DNA of 64,000 nucleotides from Salininema proteolyticum (GCF_042685645.1 NZ_JBHUNX010000001.1:496001-560000); one strand, 5' to 3'; counted from the first letter of the stretch, positions 46,905 through 55,744 are shown. The notes: generated by a model not told the origin, from the letters alone. Numbers and translations are program-made.

Positions 46905-48203
46905 ATGGAACTCCAATGGGGAATGATCGCCACGGCGGTCGCGCTCACGATCCTCGGGGGCCTGGCGGCGATGCTCGACTCGGCCTTCAACGCCGTGTCG
47001 CCGGCACGCGCCGAGGAACTGGCCGAACAGAACCGGCGGGGCGCCGGCTCGCTGGTGACGGTCATTTCGCGTCTTCCGGCGCACCTCAACGTCCTGATCT
47101 TCCTGCGGGTGGCCGCGGAGGTCACCGCCGCGGCCCTGGTCGCGGTCGTGTTCTTCACGCACGTGGACTCGGCTCCCGCCGCGGTCGCCCTGACGGCCGT
47201 GGTGATGACGACGGTGTCGTTCGTGGCGGTGGGCGTCGGCCCCCGCACCATCGGCCGCCAGCACGCCTATCCGATCGCGCTGGCGGGGGCCGGCCCGGTC
47301 AACGTCGTGACGCGGGCGTTCGGCCCGCTCTCGAAGCTTCTGATCCTGCTGGGCAACGCCCTCACCCCGGGCAAGGGCTTCCGCGAGGGCCCGTTCGCGA
47401 CCTCGGCGGTGGAGATCCGCGAGATGGTCGACCAGGCCGAGGCCAACGGGACGGTCGACAACGACGAGTCGGAGATGATCAAGTCCGTCTTCGAGCTGGG
47501 CGACACGGTCGTCCGCGAGGTCATGGTGCCGCGCACGTCGATGGTGTGGCTCCGCACCGAGGCCGCCGTCGATGCCGCGCTCAAGGTGGCCCTCGAGTCG
47601 GGCTACTCGCGCATCCCGGTGGTGGGCGAGGACCTTGACGACATCCGCGGCGTCGCCTATCTCAAGGACCTCGCCCAGGTGGAGGACCGCGAGTCCCCGG
47701 TCACCTCGTCCATGCGGGAGGTGACGTTCGTGCCGGAGTCCAAGCCGGTCGACGACCTGCTGCGCGAGATGCAGGCCAAGCAGATCCACATCGCCGTCGT
47801 CGTCGACGAGTACGGCGGCGTGGCGGGCCTGGTGACCATCGAGGACATCATCGAGGAGATCGTCGGTGAGATCACCGACGAGTACGACGACGAGTTGCCG
47901 CCGGTCACTTGGAACGACGACGGCTCGGCGCGCGTCATCGCGCGGCTTAACCTGGACGAGCTGGCCGAGGAGTTCGGCGTGGACTTCGGTGACGCCGATG
48001 TGGACACCGTCGGCGGTATCATGGCCAGCGAACTGGGTAAGGTCCCCGCCGCCGGGGACAGGGTCGTGGTCGCCGGCCTCGAGCTGACCGCCGAGGGCGA
48101 AGTGGGGCGCCGCCGCCACATCGAGACCGTCCTCGTCCGGCGGCTCCCGCCCGCACCGATCGACCCGTCCGCCCTAGAAGAAAGCAGTTCCCTCCATGCC
48201 TGA
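46905..48203 (+). CDS. CBS-domain membrane protein (CorC/HlyC, DUF21 type)
   Basis: The 432-aa protein has an N-terminal DUF21 membrane domain (about 1-140, four hydrophobic stretches) and two CBS domains (MVPRTSMVWLRTEAAVDAAL, about 205; MREVTFVPESKPVDDLLREM, about 268). A C-terminal CorC_HlyC domain (RVIARLNLDELAEEFGVDF...) follows. Such proteins are implicated in Mg2+/Co2+ handling. Its 3' end overlaps the next gene by 8 bp. Confidence 0.92.
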   Translation: MELQWGMIATAVALTILGGLAAMLDSAFNAVSPARAEELAEQNRRGAGSLVTVISRLPAHLNVLIFLRVAAEVTAAALVAVVFFTHVDSAPAAVALTAVVMTTVSFVAVGVGPRTIGRQHAYPIALAGAGPVNVVTRAFGPLSKLLILLGNALTPGKGFREGPFATSAVEIREMVDQAEANGTVDNDESEMIKSVFELGDTVVREVMVPRTSMVWLRTEAAVDAALKVALESGYSRIPVVGEDLDDIRGVAYLKDLAQVEDRESPVTSSMREVTFVPESKPVDDLLREMQAKQIHIAVVVDEYGGVAGLVTIEDIIEEIVGEITDEYDDELPPVTWNDDGSARVIARLNLDELAEEFGVDFGDADVDTVGGIMASELGKVPAAGDRVVVAGLELTAEGEVGRRRHIETVLVRRLPPAPIDPSALEESSSLHA

Positions 48204-48543
48204 CCCGCAGACCATGACGGTAGACGACCTCGAGGCGGAGGACGCGAAGCTGGCGACGCTCGCCAAGCAGGCGGCCGGCCGCGTCCCGCAGCTGAAGGGC
48301 GCCGCCGTGCGCGACTCCATCGGCCGCACCTACGCGTCGGCCTCCGTGGAGCTGCCCAGCCTGGGCCTGACCGCGCTCCAGGCCGCCGTGGCGCAGGCCG
48401 CGTCGGCCGGCGCCGAGGCTCTCGAGGCCGCCGTCATCTTCAACCAGCCCGGCGACGACGCCGGTGTCGAAGCCGTCCGCGACCTGGCGCCCGAGGCGCC
48501 GGTGTACGCGGTGAACCGAAAGGACGTGACACGTCTTGCCTAA
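48196..48543 (+). CDS. Cytidine-deaminase-like protein lacking catalytic residues
   Basis: The 115-aa protein at the position held by a conserved hypothetical gene between the CBS gene and era in mycobacteria. The central segment GRTYASASVELPSLGLTALQ (about 43-62) aligns by eye with cytidine deaminases. There the strand is followed by a C/H-A-E zinc motif and later PCxxC; here the motif is ALQ and no cysteine is present anywhere. It is therefore a zinc-less pseudo-deaminase fold. Conservation of position suggests a structural or regulatory role tied to Era/YbeY (inference). Confidence 0.75.
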   Translation: MPDPQTMTVDDLEAEDAKLATLAKQAAGRVPQLKGAAVRDSIGRTYASASVELPSLGLTALQAAVAQAASAGAEALEAAVIFNQPGDDAGVEAVRDLAPEAPVYAVNRKDVTRLA

Positions 48544-49462
48544 TCCACCTGCCGGAGAACAGCTCGCCGCCGGAGGTTTCCGCGCGGGCTTCTCCTGCTT
48601 CGTCGGGCGCCCGAACGCGGGGAAGTCGACCTTGGCCAACGCCATCATCGGCGAGAAGGTCGCCATCACCTCGAACCGGCCGCAGACCACGCGCCACGTG
48701 GTCCGGGCCGTGATGCACCGCCCCGGCGCACAGCTCATCCTCGTCGACACGCCCGGTTTGCACCGGCCCCGCACCCTCCTGGGGGAGAGGCTCAACGACC
48801 TGGTCCGCTCGACGTGGAGCGAGGTGGACGTCATCGGCCTGTGCATTCCGGCCGATGAGCGGATCGGGCCGGGCGACCGGTTCATCACCAAGGAGATATC
48901 CGAGCTCAAGGGCACCGTCGTGGCGGTGGTGACCAAGGCCGACCTGGTCTCTCGCGAGCGGCTCATGGAGCAGCTGCAGGCTGTCGACAAGCTCTACGAC
49001 TTCGCCGACATCGTGCCCGTCTCGGCCAAGACCGGGAAGAACGTCGACACGCTGGTCGACGTGCTCTCCTCGCACCTGCCCGAGTCGCCGCAGCTGTACC
49101 CGGACGACATGGTGCGGGAGGACCCCGAGCGCGTCATGATCTCCGAGCTGGTCCGCGAGGCCGCCCTGGAGGGCGTCAAGGAGGAGCTGCCGCACTCCAT
49201 CGCCGTGGTCATCGAGGAGATGGAGGACGAGGTCAGCGAGGGCAACGAGCGCCGCCGCATCTACGCGGAGATCTACGTGGAGCGCGACAGCCAGAAGGGC
49301 ATCGTCATCGGCAAGGGCGGCGCCCGGCTCAAGAGGGTCGGCACGAAGGCCCGCAAGGAGATCGCGGCCTTGATCGACTCCCGCGTCTACCTCGACCTGC
49401 ACGTGCGCGTCGCCAAGGACTGGCAGCGCGATCCCAAGCTGCTCTCCCGCCTGGGCTTCTGA
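48536..49462 (+). CDS. era: GTPase Era
   Basis: Era is the 308-aa 16S rRNA maturation GTPase. G1 is FVGRPNAGKST (about 23), switch motifs are TTRH and DTPGLHRPR (about 72) and G4 is TKAD (about 135). The C-terminal KH domain contains VERDSQKGIVIGKGGARLKR. The start is probably TTG 48536, overlapping the previous stop; AAGGA is about 11 nt upstream. A stem CTCCCGC/GCGGGAG (49467-49490) follows. Confidence 0.96.
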   Translation: MPNPPAGEQLAAGGFRAGFSCFVGRPNAGKSTLANAIIGEKVAITSNRPQTTRHVVRAVMHRPGAQLILVDTPGLHRPRTLLGERLNDLVRSTWSEVDVIGLCIPADERIGPGDRFITKEISELKGTVVAVVTKADLVSRERLMEQLQAVDKLYDFADIVPVSAKTGKNVDTLVDVLSSHLPESPQLYPDDMVREDPERVMISELVREAALEGVKEELPHSIAVVIEEMEDEVSEGNERRRIYAEIYVERDSQKGIVIGKGGARLKRVGTKARKEIAALIDSRVYLDLHVRVAKDWQRDPKLLSRLGF

Positions 49463-49545
49463 CCCGCTCCCGCAGCGGAGCGAGCGGGAGTCCACCCTGC
49501 ATGAGCAGCGATAACGCTGGGTGATCGGGGTCACCGATCCCGAGT

Positions 49546-49574
49546 TTGCGGGCCGTTCACCACTACCGTATAGT
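49546..49574 (+). promoter_or_regulatory. Promoter of the first initiator tRNA gene
   Basis: TTGCGG (49546-49551), 17-bp spacer, TATAGT (49569-49574), with the tRNA starting 13 nt downstream. The second tRNA copy has TACAGT at the same distance but no clear -35. Confidence 0.75.
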
Positions 49575-49586
49575 TGTCTTCAGCGA

Positions 49587-49663
<77 letters not shown>

Positions 49664-49775
49664 CGTGAAGGCCGGTTCCTACGGGAATCGGCCTTTTTTC
49701 ATGCCCCGAGGTCGTCCGCCACGGCGTGGGCAGGCGTGTTCGACCCCGCCGGCGATTCGAGCCGCGGAGCCCGGG

Positions 49776-50492
49776 TCAGTAGTAGAGCTCTTCCAACTCC
49801 GCGGCGGACCCGTGGAAGACGCCCCGGTAGGTGGTCTCGGGGAGCCCCGGTACCTCGACCGGGTCCCAGTACCACTCGAAGGACGCCTCGTCCCAGCCGG
49901 CGGGGAGCCCGGGGGCGGCGCTTGCGGGCTCGTGGTGGGACAGCAGGACGCGGTCTCCCATGGCGGGCCAGTCGCCGGTGCACTCGTTCCACCAGCGGGT
50001 GTCGGTGTGCACGACCAGGCTTTCGCCCATCTGGTTCTCCCACGTCGTGACGTACCCCTCTATCCAGGTCCGCATCTCCCCGGGCATCTTCCCGTAGCAG
50101 TCGGGGCCGGTCGGGTTCGGCGCCAGGTCGACATTGGCGGGGAGCATGTCTCCTTCGATCTCCACGGCCTCTTCGAGGAGGTCTATGTGGGCGTGGGCCT
50201 GGCGGGATCCGGTGGAGACGTCGGGCCGGGCCTCGTGGTAGAGCCCACGCGGGACTCCTGCGGCGCCTGATTTCCGGACGTGCTCGAAGAGGCTCGCGTC
50301 GGTCTGGTCGAGCCCGGTCAGCGCTCGGACGTAGGCGAAGTCCGCCTCGGCCGCGGCGGCCCTCCAGTCGGCGTTCTCGTGGAGGGAGGTGGCGGCGAAG
50401 CCCTCGGGCTCACCCTCCTGCGCGCCGCCGGGTGCGGCGGAGGCCGCGAAGGCCAGGGCCAGGGTCGTCGATATGGTCAGTGATCGCCTCAC
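49776..50492 (-). CDS. GH25 lysozyme-like exported protein, probably catalytically degenerate
   Basis: The 238-aa protein starts at GTG 50490-50492, with GGAGG 7 nt upstream and a Sec signal (LTISTTLALAFAASAAPGGA). It follows the glycoside-hydrolase-25 pattern: ADFAYVRALTGLD, PRGLYHEARPDVSTGSRQAH, then LPANVDLAPNPTGPDCYGKM and VHTDTRWWNECTGDW. Two catalytic features are missing by eye: the N-terminal DxSxxQ motif and the Glu of the DxE motif (here DLA). It may bind rather than cleave peptidoglycan. It lies between two tRNA-fMet copies. Confidence 0.75.
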   Translation of the reverse strand: MRRSLTISTTLALAFAASAAPGGAQEGEPEGFAATSLHENADWRAAAAEADFAYVRALTGLDQTDASLFEHVRKSGAAGVPRGLYHEARPDVSTGSRQAHAHIDLLEEAVEIEGDMLPANVDLAPNPTGPDCYGKMPGEMRTWIEGYVTTWENQMGESLVVHTDTRWWNECTGDWPAMGDRVLLSHHEPASAAPGLPAGWDEASFEWYWDPVEVPGLPETTYRGVFHGSAAELEELYY

Positions 50493-50645
50493 GGCGTTCC
50501 TCCGAAAAGGGTCGGTCGGGCGTGGAATGGCGGGAGTCCGGTCCGATGGCACCACAGAGCCGCTCCCCATCGCGGTACGGCGGGGCGTGTCGCCCGCCGG
50601 TCCATCGGCCGGGACGTTGGCGGCCGCCTTCTATTCTGGGGACCG

Positions 50646-51179
50646 ATGACCCAGGACCGAGACGAAACGAGAGAAGACGTGACCCCGAAAGCCTTGTCCC
50701 GCAGTCCTCGCCGCATCGCGATCGCCGCCGCGGCCCTGGCCGTCGGCATGGGGCTGGCCGCCTGCGAGGACGGAGACGACACCGCGGCTCCCGAGCCGAC
50801 CGTCGAAGAGTCGCCGTCCGCCGAGCCTTCGCCCGAACCGAGCGAGTCCGAGAAGGCCGAAGAGCCCGAACCGACCGACCCCATGGAGCTGTACGACGGT
50901 TGCGGCGGACGGTTCACGACGTTGCGGGACTTCTCGACGATCGCCGAGCAGGACCCGCAGGAGCTTCAGGCGCTGGCCGACGAGTGGGCCGAGCACGCCG
51001 CCACCACGCCCGACGACGGACTGGCGGAGGCCGCCGAGAAGGTGGCCGAACAGCTCGCCCACGCCGTGGAGAACCAGGACCTGTACTATCCGGGCACCGA
51101 GGAGTCGCTGGAGCTGGTCAAGCGGAACGAGGACTACGTCGGCGTGTGCAACCGGCTCGACGGCCGCTTCGACGAGTGA
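50646..51179 (+). CDS. Lipoprotein, unknown function
   Basis: The 177-aa protein has an extended N-terminal region (about 22 residues), signal helix and lipobox GLAAC (Cys about 40). A Pro/Glu/Ser linker leads to a small helical domain with two cysteines (DGCGGRF; VGVCNRLDG). TATTCT ends 8 nt before the ATG (leaderless candidate). A GTG at 50679 would give a more typical signal length. No family recognised. Confidence 0.75.
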   Translation: MTQDRDETREDVTPKALSRSPRRIAIAAAALAVGMGLAACEDGDDTAAPEPTVEESPSAEPSPEPSESEKAEEPEPTDPMELYDGCGGRFTTLRDFSTIAEQDPQELQALADEWAEHAATTPDDGLAEAAEKVAEQLAHAVENQDLYYPGTEESLELVKRNEDYVGVCNRLDGRFDE

Positions 51180-51258
51180 GGCCCGCCGGGGACGTGGGCC
51201 ACACTGGACCCCCGCCGTGGAACGCCATTTCTCAAGTGCCGTACAGTTGTAACCACGA

Positions 51259-51335
<77 letters not shown>

Positions 51336-51422
51336 CGTGAGAGCCGGTTCCTACGGGAGCCGGCTCTTTTCGCGTCCGCAAACGGATTGAGGCGTGTCGG
51401 TGCCCTCCACTAGGATGCGGAC

Positions 51423-51950
51423 ATGACTTGGATTGCACCGAAGACCGTCGTTCAGCGCTCCGACCGAAACGGACTGGGCGAGCGCGAACTCCTCGAAGGC
51501 TTCCTCGACCAGCACCGCGAGATCCTCCTGGAGAAGTGCGCGGGGCTGACCGAAGAGCAGCTGAAGCAGAAGTCGGCCGCCCCCTCGGGGATCAGCCTGC
51601 TGGGGCTGCTGCGGCATATGGCCGATGTCGAGAAGTGGTGGTGGGAGGCGAACTTCCTCGGGCTCGACGAGAAGGACCTCGGTTTCTTCGACCCGGAGCA
51701 GGACGACTCCGACTTTAACGACCTGGACGGCGCCCCGGCCGAGGAGGTCTGGGCGGAGTACCTGGCCACCCTGGAGAAGGTTCGCGGAGAGGTGGCCGAC
51801 AGGGGCCTGGACGAGGAGTTCACCTCCAAGGGCCGCGGCGCTTCGCTGAACCTCCGCTGGATCTACGTGCACCTCATCGAGGAGTACGCCCGGCACTGCG
51901 GGCATGCCGACATCGTCCGCGAGCGCATCGACGGGGTGACGAGTTCGTAA
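51423..51950 (+). CDS. DinB-family (DUF664-type) protein
   Basis: The 175-aa four-helix-bundle protein related to mycothiol-dependent enzymes has the metal-site pattern LLGLLRHMADVEKWWWE (His about 65) and HLIEEYARHCGHADIVRE (His about 150-160). TAGGAT (51411-51416) ends 6 nt before the ATG, so it is leaderless. The stop overlaps the next ATG (TAATG). Confidence 0.9.
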   Translation: MTWIAPKTVVQRSDRNGLGERELLEGFLDQHREILLEKCAGLTEEQLKQKSAAPSGISLLGLLRHMADVEKWWWEANFLGLDEKDLGFFDPEQDDSDFNDLDGAPAEEVWAEYLATLEKVRGEVADRGLDEEFTSKGRGASLNLRWIYVHLIEEYARHCGHADIVRERIDGVTSS

Positions 51951-52687
51951 TGGGTTTCGAGCGCGTCGCCGTCCTCTCCGATGTTCACGGGGTGCTCCCC
52001 GCTCTGCGTGCGGTACTGCGGGAGCCGGAGGTTCGCGCGGCCGACCACGTCGTCTTCTGCGGCGACAATCTGGCCGGCCCGCTGCCGGTGGAGACGCTGG
52101 AGCTGATGCGCTCGCTGGGCGACCGGGCGACGTTCATCAGCGGCAATGCCGACCGGGAGATGGTCGGGTGGAGCCGTGACGGCGTCGATCCGGGGCACGA
52201 CGAGTCGCGCTGGGCGGCCGAGCAGTTGTCGGGGGACGAGGTGGACTTCCTCGCCGCCCTGCCTCCCCAGGCGCTCGTTGGAATCGACGGCCTGGGCGAT
52301 GTGCTGTTCTGCCATGCGACTCCGCGCAACGACCACGAGGTCCGGCTGGTGGACTCGCCGCCGGGGAAGTGGGCGGAGGCCTTCGAGGGGGTGGAGGCTC
52401 GGACGGTCGTCTGCGGCCACACCCACATGCCGTTCTTCCGGCTGGTGGACCGCCGCCGCGTGGTCAATCCCGGGAGCGTGGGCATGCCTTACGGTTCCGG
52501 TCCGACGTGGTGTCTCTTGGGGCCGGGCGTCGAGTTCCGGGAGACCCTTCTCGACGCGGAGGCTGCGGCGGCGGAGATCGCCGAGCGGTCGGCCTTTCCC
52601 GGAGCGGACGAGTTCGGGAGCGGGTATCTCGTCGCGCCGCCCTCTGATGTGGAGGCTCTGGAGGTGTTCACGCCCATGGTGGACTGA
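51950..52687 (+). CDS. Calcineurin-like metallophosphoesterase (YfcE/MJ0936 type)
   Basis: The 245-aa phosphodiesterase has metal-binding blocks AVLSDVHGVLPAL (about 9), VFCGDNLAGP (about 38), ISGNADREM (about 63), and VVCGHTHMPFF (about 154) followed by VNPGSVGMPYG. Translationally coupled to the DinB gene. Substrate unknown. Confidence 0.92.
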   Translation: MGFERVAVLSDVHGVLPALRAVLREPEVRAADHVVFCGDNLAGPLPVETLELMRSLGDRATFISGNADREMVGWSRDGVDPGHDESRWAAEQLSGDEVDFLAALPPQALVGIDGLGDVLFCHATPRNDHEVRLVDSPPGKWAEAFEGVEARTVVCGHTHMPFFRLVDRRRVVNPGSVGMPYGSGPTWCLLGPGVEFRETLLDAEAAAAEIAERSAFPGADEFGSGYLVAPPSDVEALEVFTPMVD

Positions 52688-52849
52688 CGGGGCGTCCGAA
52701 AGGTGCGCCGGCTCTGCCTCGGGTCCGGGGGAACGCATAGAGAACTCTGATTTCCTATTCGTGGATGGTGTTGTCGCACAACGGTACTATTGAGACATCA
52801 CCTCGAAATTTCCCCCGCATCGCTTGCGGGAGAAGGGAACAGAAGATCC

Positions 52850-53086
52850 ATGAGGAAAATCGCAGCGGCCGGGCTGACCGGTCTCATCGCCGTCGGAGCC
52901 ATCGGGCTCACCGCGAGCGCCGCCTCCGCCAACCCCGTCGAAGAGGACGGCTGGAGCTGGCAGAGCGAAGAGGACCAGGGCTGGTCCTGGCAGAGTGAAG
53001 AGGACGCCGGTTGGAGCTGGCAGAACGAGGAAGACCAGGGTTGGTCCTGGTGGAGCGTGTCTCCTGACAGCGTCCACTGGACCTAG
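52850..53086 (+). CDS. Secreted Trp-rich acidic repeat protein, 78 aa
   Basis: A Sec signal peptide (MRKIAAAGLTGLIAVGAIGL, then TASAASA) is probably cleaved after Ala27. The 51-residue mature part is four near-identical 10-residue repeats of the form E-E-D-x-G-W-S-W-Q-S. It has ten Trp and many Glu/Asp but no Cys. I know no family with this repeat. The strong downstream terminator and TACTAT -10 (about 52784) support real expression. Next to it, convergent, is an M23 cell-wall peptidase. It could be a surface, metal-binding or precursor-type peptide. Confidence 0.75.
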   Translation: MRKIAAAGLTGLIAVGAIGLTASAASANPVEEDGWSWQSEEDQGWSWQSEEDAGWSWQNEEDQGWSWWSVSPDSVHWT

Positions 53087-53112
53087 GGTCGTCCTCCGAC
53101 CATAGGAGTGTG

Positions 53113-53142
53113 AGCGGGCCGGAGCGAAAGCTCCGGCCCGCT
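53113..53142. terminator. GAAA-loop terminator after the Trp-repeat gene
   Basis: 13-bp perfect stem AGCGGGCCGGAGC/GCTCCGGCCCGCT closed by a GAAA tetraloop, followed by TTCG. It separates the repeat-protein gene from the convergent peptidase gene. Confidence 0.88.
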
Positions 53143-53310
53143 TCGTCGTCTCCGAGCCCATCGGGGGAACTCGGTATCCGGCCCCGGCCGGGCGGTCGGG
53201 ACATTCCGAGGGTGGCCGGCGGCCGAAGGGGCGGTTCAGATCGGCCACCGAGTCGCGGTCACGTGGACGCGGCGGCATCCGCCTCATGCCCGGCCGCCGG
53301 AGGGCGGCGT

Positions 53311-54498
53311 TCAGCAGGCCGGCACGACGGGGTCGTTGCTGCCGGTGTCCATCCAAGCGTCGGAGACGTAGCTGCCGTCCTCCAGGCGGTTCCAGATGTC
53401 CGAGGTGTTGCCCCAGGGGCCTTCCATCGCCTCGCCGCGAACGTGGCAGGCGAGCGGCACTTGCTGGCCGTGCGAGACGGTGCGCACGATGCCGGAGCTT
53501 GCCCCGGGCCCGTTGCGAACGTTCACTACGCCGCCCGGGTTGTGGGCCGTTCCGAGGACCTCGCTGTAGCCGGGGCCGTAGTTGGTCAGGCAGCAGTTGG
53601 AGTTGTACAGCCGGGTGCCGTTGCGCTCTGCCCAGCCCTGGTAGGCGTTCTGCTCGTACCAGGCCCAGCCGCCGACGGTGCGCCCGTTGACGGACACCGC
53701 GTCGCCGTTGTACCAGAGCGTCCAGTGCACGTGGTCGCCGTTGGCGCGCCCGCCGCAGGGCAGCTGTTCGCCGATGTGCCCCAGGGGCGCGTAGCGGTCG
53801 ACGTAGGAGCCGGAGTCGTACCTCGTCTGCTGCCGCAGGTGGTAGTAGCCGGTCGTCCATCCCGCGCCGTGGCGGATCTCCATGTGCGGGGTGCTGGTGC
53901 CGCAGTAGTAGTAGATGTAGCCGCCCGCCGAGGCGCGGGTCCATCCGTCGCCGCCGTAGAAGTCGATCGAGTTGTAGGGGCGGGAGGTCCCGGAGTTGCC
54001 GTGGACTCCCCAGTGGCGCCAGCCGCCCTGGTCGGCCTGCCACGGCGCGGCCAGTCCGGGCTGTGCCGCCGCCTGTGCTTCTCCGGGGCGTTCGGCGAGC
54101 GACTCCTGTTCGCCCGGCGAGGAGAACAGGCGGGAGGGCGCGCGGTCGGCGGCTTCGGCGAACTCCTCGGTTCCGTCGAGGTGGACCTGCCACTGGCCTC
54201 CGACGCGTTCGGCGAGGTAGAGGGAGGTGACCGGGCTGGCCTCGACGTCGTCGGGGATGAGGAAGACGGCTCCGCCGAAGGACCATGCGCCGGACTCGTC
54301 GCGTGGCTCGATCTGCGGGTCGGGTGTGGACTGAGCGTTGAGGCCGTAGGCCGCGGCCGCTTCTCCGCCCTTGTGCTCGACCATCTCTCGGGCCACGGCG
54401 TCCTCGAGGGAGGGCGCGGCCGAGGCCGTCGCCGAGGCGGCGATGACGAGCCCGGCGGCGAGGGTGGCGGAGACGGCGGTCCTGACAAGGTGTCTCAT
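53311..54498 (-). CDS. Secreted M23 (LasA-type) metallopeptidase with C-terminal SH3 domain
   Basis: The 395-aa protein has a signal peptide (TAVSATLAAGLVIAASATAS) and a propeptide-like region (about 30-150). The M23 catalytic part shows HGNSGTSRPYNSIDFYGGDG (His/Asp, about 165-184) and the HxH motif in GDHVHWTLW (about 256). A C-terminal SH3-type cell-wall-binding domain follows (GGVVNVRNGPGASSGIVRT, about 325). It likely cleaves peptidoglycan cross-bridges. AGGAGG is well placed, and TATAAT with an operator-like palindrome lies upstream. Confidence 0.9.
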   Translation of the reverse strand: MRHLVRTAVSATLAAGLVIAASATASAAPSLEDAVAREMVEHKGGEAAAAYGLNAQSTPDPQIEPRDESGAWSFGGAVFLIPDDVEASPVTSLYLAERVGGQWQVHLDGTEEFAEAADRAPSRLFSSPGEQESLAERPGEAQAAAQPGLAAPWQADQGGWRHWGVHGNSGTSRPYNSIDFYGGDGWTRASAGGYIYYYCGTSTPHMEIRHGAGWTTGYYHLRQQTRYDSGSYVDRYAPLGHIGEQLPCGGRANGDHVHWTLWYNGDAVSVNGRTVGGWAWYEQNAYQGWAERNGTRLYNSNCCLTNYGPGYSEVLGTAHNPGGVVNVRNGPGASSGIVRTVSHGQQVPLACHVRGEAMEGPWGNTSDIWNRLEDGSYVSDAWMDTGSNDPVVPAC

Positions 54499-54937
54499 GT
54501 GTGCCTCCTAGTGGGTATCGGACAACATGAAGCTTATATTATATATAGACAAATGTCTATTAGAATGTCACACTCGACCATGCGTCGGAAATACTACTAG
54601 AGACGGGCCGAACCGCCGGCGTTTCCACGTCGGCGGTTCGGAGAATTCTGCCGGAGAGGGGTCTGCGGTTCGCCCCGAACTGCAGACCCGGCGGATTCCG
54701 AAAGCAGTTGGCGGTGAACTGGCGGAGTCCGAGCCGCACTTCGTCGTGAACACGCGCGATCTCGGTACGTTACGCTCTGCGCACTGCCACATCAGGGACC
54801 GGAAGCTCTGACGAGCCGGTGCCGGGTTGAGCGGAAGGTCCGGCGGCCACCGGGGCCGCGGAATGCCGAGGGAAAGACGGTCGAGGGCAGACCTGAAAGC
54901 CGCGCGCGGTGAATCCGGCCCGGAACTCCGCGACCGG
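54499..54937. other. AT-rich promoter region and spacer before the siderophore operon end
   Basis: The left 100 bp hold the peptidase promoter (minus strand, TATAAT near 54537) and a palindrome. The rest contains a perfect 11-bp stem CCGAACCGCCG/CGGCGGTTCGG (54608-54618 with 54631-54641) and no supportable gene. Confidence 0.6.
54545..54560. promoter_or_regulatory. Operator-like palindrome in the peptidase promoter
   Basis: ATAGACA-AA-TGTCTAT is a perfect inverted repeat located between the putative -35 (TTCTAA) and -10 (TATAAT) of the M23 peptidase gene, a classic repressor position. The regulator is not identified. Confidence 0.55.
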
Positions 54938-55744
54938 CTAGCCGACTTCGGCGGGCACCTTGGCTTTCTGGCGGGGGACGACGAGCGGCGTGTGCGACTC
55001 GGGATCGTCGATGATCTGGCAGGAGAGGTCGAAGACCTTCTCGACCAGATCGGCCGTCACGATCTCCTCGGGCTTTCCCTCCGCGACGATCTCGCCGTCG
55101 CGCATGGCGATCAGGTGCGACGCGTAGCGCGCGGCCTGGTTGAGGTCGTGGAGCACGGCCACCAGCGTCCGGCCCTCCTCGTGCAGTCGCGAGCACAGGT
55201 CCAGCACCTCGTACTGGTGCGTTATGTCGAGGAACGTCGTCGGCTCGTCCAGCAGCATGATGGGCGTCTGCTGCGCCAGCACCATCGCGATCCACACGCG
55301 CTGGCGCTGTCCGCCCGACAGCTCGTCGATGCCGCGCTCGCCGAGGTCCTCCACGCCCGTGCCCGCCATGGCCTCGGCGACGACGCGCTCGTCCTCGCTC
55401 GACCACTGCTTGAGCAGCCCCTGGTGCGGGTAGCGTCCGCGGCTGACGAGGTCGGCCACGGTGATGCCCTCGGGCGAGACCGGCGACTGCGGCAGCAGGC
55501 CGAGCCGCTTGGCGACGTCGCGCGTCGGCTGGGAGTGGATGTCCTTGCCGTCCAGCACGATCTCCCCGCCCTGCGGCTTGAGCGTGCGGGCGAAGGCCTT
55601 CAGCAGCGTGGACTTGCCGCAGGCGTTGGGGCCGATGATCACGGTGAACTCGCCGTCGGGCACCTGGACCGAGAGGTCCCGGGACACCGGGGACTTTCCG
55701 TACCCGAGGGTTGCGTTGGAGGCGGAGAGACGGTTGTCGGTCAC
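54938..55744 (-). CDS. Siderophore/iron ABC transporter ATPase
   Basis: The protein has 268 aa from GTG 55742-55744, overlapping the permease stop. Walker A IIGPNACGKSTLL, signature LSGGQRQRVWIAM, Walker B IMLLDEPTTFLDI and switch His in VLHDLNQ are all intact. It is a FecE/FepC-type ATPase that powers Fe3+-siderophore import with the two permeases upstream. It is the only ATPase for all iron-type permeases in this window. Confidence 0.93.
   Translation of the reverse strand: MTDNRLSASNATLGYGKSPVSRDLSVQVPDGEFTVIIGPNACGKSTLLKAFARTLKPQGGEIVLDGKDIHSQPTRDVAKRLGLLPQSPVSPEGITVADLVSRGRYPHQGLLKQWSSEDERVVAEAMAGTGVEDLGERGIDELSGGQRQRVWIAMVLAQQTPIMLLDEPTTFLDITHQYEVLDLCSRLHEEGRTLVAVLHDLNQAARYASHLIAMRDGEIVAEGKPEEIVTADLVEKVFDLSCQIIDDPESHTPLVVPRQKAKVPAEVG

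Noticed and set aside
52850..53086. RiPP precursor of the graspetide or lasso type
   Set aside because: There is a Sec signal peptide instead of a leader, and no ATP-grasp, cyclase or radical SAM maturase is adjacent. Kept as an uncharacterised secreted repeat protein.
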